DNA of 55,870 nt from Roseomonas sp. E05 (GTDB lineage: Bacteria; Pseudomonadota; Alphaproteobacteria; Acetobacterales; Acetobacteraceae). The translations under genes were made by a program, and so were the position numbers. The notes beneath the pieces are model-generated. The model saw only the letters and a list, made by a program, of their open reading frames with translations, made no database searches and was not told the DNA's origin. The stretch is taken from the NCBI RefSeq assembly GCF_030063475.1, contig NZ_JASIRT010000032.1, positions 1 through 55,870 of the forward strand. Reading direction: 5' to 3'. How positions within the stretch are numbered: position 1 is the first letter of the stretch; the number at the start of each line of letters is the position of its first letter. Positions 52,569 through 55,870 of this stretch are shown piece after piece.

Positions 52569-52681
52569 CCCGGGGACGAGCAGGGGCGAAGCCCGAAGCG
52601 AACCTCGGTGACCGCTCCACACTGCTGCCCTCCGTCCGGCAACGAGCCGGGAAGTAGCCCTGGATTTGAGCGAAGCCCGCT

Positions 52682-52822
52682 TCAGCCCGGCGGCATGCCG
52701 CCGAAGCGCTGCGCCATGAGCGTCGCGATAAATCCCGCTGCCACGGTAGAGACGAGACAGCCGGCCGCCTGGCTGCCCAGGACAACACGGGCGTCGATCA
52801 GCCAGATGTTATCTGCCGCGGT
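52682..52822 (-). pseudogene. GMC-oxidoreductase C-terminal scrap
   Basis: On the minus strand, TAADNIWLIDARVVLGSQAA followed by GCLVSTVAAGF and ending MAQRFGGMPPG resembles the last 45 residues of GMC/choline-dehydrogenase-type flavoproteins (DNLWVxDAxVLGSQAAGxPxxTVAA). No other part of the protein is found in the adjacent 250 bp. Low information, but the order of motifs fits. Confidence 0.5.
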
Positions 52823-53068
52823 GCAGAGGAGTGGCGGTGAGAGGCCCGTTGCCCGACCTTGCAAGCAGGCGCTACCGGGTTCCGCACGAGGGCGCGGGCG
52901 TCGGGTGGGTTTGGAAGCTGAGGCCGGCGACCAGAGCTGTTTTGTCGTCATGTGACAGGAAACCGCTTCCTCGCAGCGCTTGTTGAGAACACACCGGCTC
53001 GCCCTGCCGCGGCTTCCCGCGTTCCACGGATGGGCCTCCGCCGTTCCTCCAGATCTGAAAGGCATTCC

Positions 53069-53473
53069 ATGCGCGCACAAGAGATGATCCGCACGCACCC
53101 GCAGGTGAAGGGCGATGTCAACGACGCGCTGATCCGGTGCATCGAGGAATGCTACTCCTGCGCCCAGACATGCATCGCCTGCGCCGACGCCTGCCTCGGT
53201 GAGCAAATGGTCCAGCAGCTTGCGCAGTGCATTCGCCTCGACCTGGACTGCGCCGATGTCTGCCTCGCCACAGGGGCGCTTGCCAGCCGGAGGACCGGCT
53301 CGAACGAGGCCCTCCTCCGGCAGATGCTGACCGTCTGCGAGACGGCCTGCCGCACCTGTGCCGAAGAGTGCGACCGCCATGCCAGCATGCACGAGCACTG
53401 CCGCATCTGCGCCGACGCCTGCCGCGGTTGCGAGAAGGCCTGCCAGGAGGCGGCGGCCAGCATCACCGCCTGA
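53069..53473 (+). CDS. Four-helix-bundle copper-storage protein (Csp3-like, DUF326)
   Basis: This 134-residue protein contains 18 cysteines, mostly in CxxxC patterns along predicted helices (CIEECYSCAQTCIACADAC, CETACRTCAEEC and CRICADACRGCEKAC). This is the layout of Csp proteins, which store many Cu(I) ions inside a four-helix bundle. There is no signal peptide, so it is of the cytosolic Csp3 type. The frame opens at 52952, but ATG 53069 matches the family start (MRAQEMIRTHPQVKGDVNDA). The neighbouring CueR-type boxes, a decayed CopZ-like gene and DUF4396 support a copper role. Confidence 0.9.
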   Translation: MRAQEMIRTHPQVKGDVNDALIRCIEECYSCAQTCIACADACLGEQMVQQLAQCIRLDLDCADVCLATGALASRRTGSNEALLRQMLTVCETACRTCAEECDRHASMHEHCRICADACRGCEKACQEAAASITA

Positions 53474-53593
53474 GAAATGGCGCCGCGCCGGTAGCGCTCA
53501 AGCCTGCCGGCGCTTCCGGCTGTTTCAGCCGCAAAGGATATTGCCGGCGGATACGGCCCTGGTTGCCTCCGCCCAGCCCCTTCAGCAATGGGC

Positions 53594-53616
53594 TTGACCT
53601 TCCCGCAGCGGGGGGC
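53594..53616 (+). promoter_or_regulatory. Degenerate CueR-type promoter before the CopZ-like remnant
   Basis: TTGACCTTCCCGCAGCGGGG begins at 53594: a TTGACC -35 element merged with the left arm of a dyad centred at 53607, as in CueR/MerR copper promoters. The right arm has changed from the usual GGAAGGT to GGGGGGC, and no clear -10 follows at 19-20 bp. Confidence 0.45.
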
Positions 53617-53651
53617 TCCACCTCTGCAAAGGTCATGCGAAGGAGGCATCC

Positions 53652-53854
53652 ATGCCGCGCTTCAAGCCCCGGACAGGGCCTGCGGCGGCGGCACCAGGGA
53701 CGTGACCGCCGACTGCGCAGGGTGGACCCGCGCCCCGCAGCTCAGGATCAGCCTTGCAGCGCGAAGCCGCCATGGAGAGCAAGGTAGCCACTACCGGCAC
53801 TTGGACCGCGCCCTCCGCAGCACAGACTGGATAAGCGAGCGCCTGACGGCCTGA
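53652..53854 (+). pseudogene. Decayed CopZ-like heavy-metal-binding (HMA) protein
   Basis: An ideal AGGAGG (53641-53646) precedes ATG 53652, which reads MPRFKP. The expected HMA continuation appears only in pieces in different frames: ACGGGTRDVTADC (compare CGGC metal loops), RVDPRP, ISLAAR, MESKVATTG and LDRALRSTDWISERLTA up to the stop at 53854. The CxxC motif reads CGGG, so the second Cys is lost. Several small insertions or deletions explain the rest. Homology was judged by eye, so the call is moderate. Confidence 0.5.
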
Positions 53855-53953
53855 CCCGCAAGCCTGGCCTCCACTTCGGTGCTGCCGCTCCGGCGCCAGC
53901 AAAGCGGGTCTCCAGCCGTAAAGCGCCGGGATTCCCGGCCGGAGGCCTGGCGT

Positions 53954-54622
53954 TCACCCGTCGCCACCGGCCCCGGCGGGCTCCGCCAGCGTCAGGGCGT
54001 AGTCCTGGCCCAGCAGTACCTGGTCGGCGGGCAGCCGGATCGTGCGTGCGCCGATGCCCAGGAAACCGCCTTGGGAGACGAGGATCGCATCCCCCTCAGC
54101 CGCGTAGCCTTCCAGCGTTCCGGCTTCCTCGCCCTGGGCGTTGAGGACGGTGCGACCCTCCGCCTCGGACACTGCCTGCGCGTCCAGCCTGCGCGGCTCC
54201 GCCTCGCCCAGCGGCGTCTGGGCCAGCGCCTGGGAGGCCGACTGCAAGATGTCCGCGGCCTTATGAGGGGCGCCGTTTTGCAGCGCCTTGCGCCCTTCCT
54301 CGACGCCGTGGCGGGCATCCCGGAAAGCCTTCCGCCCGGGCTCGCCCAGCATCCAGGCGGTATCTCCGAAGCGCGCCAGGCGGCGCGCCCGGTCCAGCGC
54401 GCGGGTCGCCTCGTGCCGGTGCCCTGCGCGCAGGGCACCGGCGCTCTGGGACATGGCGGTGGCGAGGGCCTGCCGGGCGGCGTCGAACCTCGCAGGCGCT
54501 TCCGCCTTGGGCGGGGTCGGGGCACTGGGCGCCTGCGCCATCGCGGCAGGGCCCAACGGCAGGGCAGCCGCGATCCAGGCTGCACCCAGCAGGGCATGCA
54601 AAGTCCGCGGCGGCCTCATCAT
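53954..54622 (-). CDS. Exported protein with helical middle and possible PRC-barrel-like end
   Basis: This 222-residue protein has a clear signal peptide (LHALLGAAWIAAALPLGPAA, cleavage after AMAQA), a Pro-rich linker, a long charged helical region (FDAARQALATAMSQSAGALR to ALQNGAPHKAADILQSASQA) and a C-terminal beta segment (GRTVLNAQGEEAGTLEGYAA, FLGIGARTIRLPADQVLL) reminiscent of PRC-barrel domains. The function is unknown. Its ATG at 54622 overlaps the TGA of the upstream DUF4396 gene (TGATG at 54620-54624), so the two are translationally coupled and probably act together at the membrane. Confidence 0.75.
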   Translation of the reverse strand: MMRPPRTLHALLGAAWIAAALPLGPAAMAQAPSAPTPPKAEAPARFDAARQALATAMSQSAGALRAGHRHEATRALDRARRLARFGDTAWMLGEPGRKAFRDARHGVEEGRKALQNGAPHKAADILQSASQALAQTPLGEAEPRRLDAQAVSEAEGRTVLNAQGEEAGTLEGYAAEGDAILVSQGGFLGIGARTIRLPADQVLLGQDYALTLAEPAGAGGDG

Positions 54623-55422
54623 CACGCCCCCTGCGGCGCCGCTTGGCCCTGCTGGGCCTTCCGGCCCTTGCCCTCGTTGCCCTGCATCTGCTTCAGCATG
54701 TGCTCCATCCCCTGTCCGTGCTTCCAGCCCATCGAGACCAGCCACCAGTTCATCGGGTAGGTGAAGACGAAGCCGACCATCAGGCCGAGCGCCCCGAAGG
54801 TCCAGAAGGCATAGGTGGTGGGCATCGGCTGCATGCCGACCACCGCCGGAGTGACAAGGCGCATGATCAGGCCCATGCCGACCATGACGGTGATCATGGA
54901 GAAGAACTCGGCACGGCCACCCTTCCAGATCGCGGCCAGCCAGCCATTGCCGTGCAGGCGCATCGCCCAGGTCTGGAAGATGAACCAGCCGAAGGCGTAG
55001 CCGACCGCGTACTCGAACCAGAACTCTTCCCAGAAGAAGAAGCCCATCAGGCGGGCGCCCACCATTGCCGTCATGATGCCAAGGCCGTCGCCCGCGACGC
55101 AATGGGTGGCCGAGGCCATCACCTTGCGCCAGCGTGGCTGCGAGAACTCGGTGAAGCGGCGCATCTTCTCCATGCGGCCCTGCACCCTGCCGATGCCAGG
55201 CGGGCGCGAGGTAAGGAAATAGAGCGCGATGCCGACGACCGAGAAGAAGATGATGATGATGGGCCAGCAGGCCTTCAGCGGCGGGTTCAGGGCAGTGTTC
55301 GCCGTGAAGGAATCGTAGATCATCCAGGCGGCGCCCAGCGCGCCGATGGCGTACCAAGTAAGGGCGAACCAGGGCTCCGCCATGAAGGGGAGCGCGTTCG
55401 CGATGACGTCGAGGATGCTCAT
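54622..55422 (-). CDS. DUF4396 integral membrane protein
   Basis: This 266-residue membrane protein has about six spans, among them WFALTWYAIGALGAAWMIYD, IIIIFFSVVGIALYFLTS and the conserved THCVAGDGLGIMTAMVGARL block with Cys and His that marks DUF4396. It ends in a basic, Met/Gln-rich tail (GWKHGQGMEHMLKQMQGNEG) that could bind metal. Family members lie beside copper and other metal-resistance genes, but their role is not established. It starts at ATG 55422, and the frame opens at 55503. The 365 bp upstream (55423-55787) show no gene. Confidence 0.85.
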   Translation of the reverse strand: MSILDVIANALPFMAEPWFALTWYAIGALGAAWMIYDSFTANTALNPPLKACWPIIIIFFSVVGIALYFLTSRPPGIGRVQGRMEKMRRFTEFSQPRWRKVMASATHCVAGDGLGIMTAMVGARLMGFFFWEEFWFEYAVGYAFGWFIFQTWAMRLHGNGWLAAIWKGGRAEFFSMITVMVGMGLIMRLVTPAVVGMQPMPTTYAFWTFGALGLMVGFVFTYPMNWWLVSMGWKHGQGMEHMLKQMQGNEGKGRKAQQGQAAPQGA

Positions 55423-55787
55423 GCCTGGATCCGGCGGTCGCCGCCTCCGTTGTCGTGTGGTTGCACTGGGCTGACCTCCGCCGGCACATCCTCCCGCAAC
55501 CATTTCCGCAGGCAGGCGATGTGGGCCCCGCAGCCTTCGAGCTGCTCCCGCTTGCTGCTCACTTGCTATCCCCGCCGTCTGCGCGGTGGCGCTTCTACAA
55601 CTTGGTGCTTTCCGTGCCTGTGACTGCTTCGGCGGGTCGGATGCCCGCCTGGCGTCTGTCGAATGGCCGCCAAGCTTCCGTGCAGCCGCGTCAGCACTCC
55701 CGCCTTTGGCTAAACCTGCTCCAGCAAGTGGGGTTTCGTTCGTATTTGCGGCAAATTATGTCAGTGCGCCGCGGGCGAGCGCCCTGC

Positions 55788-55808
55788 TTGACCTTCCCAC
55801 CATGGAAG
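55788..55808 (+). promoter_or_regulatory. CueR-type copper promoter facing out of the window
   Basis: TTGACCTTCCCACCATGGAA starts at 55788: a TTGACC -35 fused to the dyad CTTCC (55793-55797) and GGAAG (55804-55808). It closely resembles the copA promoter recognised by CueR. The gene it would drive lies beyond base 55870 on the plus strand, most likely a copper ATPase, CopZ or CueR itself. Confidence 0.6.
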
Positions 55809-55870
55809 CCCCCCATTTGGTCGCTTCGGGCCAGAGCCAATCCGCCGAGGCGGACCACCACGGGAGACGG

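Overview
The window comes from a high-GC bacterium. The gene set points to an acetic-acid-bacteria-like alphaproteobacterium (Roseomonas-type Acetobacteraceae), an inference without a 16S gene. The clues are several Bug-family tripartite-tricarboxylate-type binding proteins, DUF2270, DUF6481 and DUF4396 proteins, an ArsR-ArsC fusion with GAPDH and ArsJ, and heavy GC bias that opens long antisense frames. I saw no tRNA, rRNA, CRISPR array, integrase or replication origin.

Layout. 1-1120: nested insertion-sequence debris (an IS3-family end inside an ISL3-type transposase) and a thiolase fragment. 1155-5795: an OsmC-like gene, then an arsenate-detoxification operon on the minus strand (phnE remnant, arsR-arsC fusion, gapdh, arsJ). 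5796-7548: an ISL3-type element with good terminal inverted repeats and a frameshifted transposase. It separates the truncated phnE from a truncated DUF442 phosphatase. 7549-12710: a reduced-sulfur module (DUF442 remnant, sulfide:quinone oxidoreductase, peroxiredoxin, ArsR-type repressor, TauE/SafE exporter, TsdA-like dihaem cytochrome). 12711-26565: mixed single genes (CDF metal exporter, DUF2270 protein, two alpha/beta hydrolases, MBL hydrolase, SDR with divergent AraC regulator, an unrecognised 384-aa protein, LLM oxidoreductase, DUF6481) among decayed genes.

26566-38122 is catabolic: an FMN alpha-hydroxyacid oxidase, an oxaloacetate-decarboxylase-like enzyme and a LysR regulator, then a plus-strand series of Baeyer-Villiger monooxygenase, HSL-type esterase, a complete branched-chain-amino-acid-type ABC importer and an SDR. 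Together they could import a compound and carry out alcohol to ketone to ester/lactone to acid conversions. 38143-52568 holds a sugar-nucleotide-type epimerase, ALDH and GntR remnants, a ThDP enzyme and four Bug proteins. It also holds a three-gene acyl-CoA carboxylase (BCCP, biotin carboxylase, carboxyltransferase), a GntR/FCD regulator and a fused double CaiB/BaiF CoA-transferase. The last group is arranged divergently around the regulator and shares a 16-bp motif, suggesting one regulon for uptake, CoA activation and carboxylation of a carboxylate.

52682-55870 is a copper-related end: a GMC oxidoreductase remnant, an 18-cysteine Csp-like copper-storage protein, a decayed CopZ-like gene behind a degenerate CueR-type box, a secreted protein and a DUF4396 membrane protein in an overlapping pair, and a good CueR-type promoter facing out of the window. 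About a dozen broken genes and the IS elements mark this as a rearranged accessory region.
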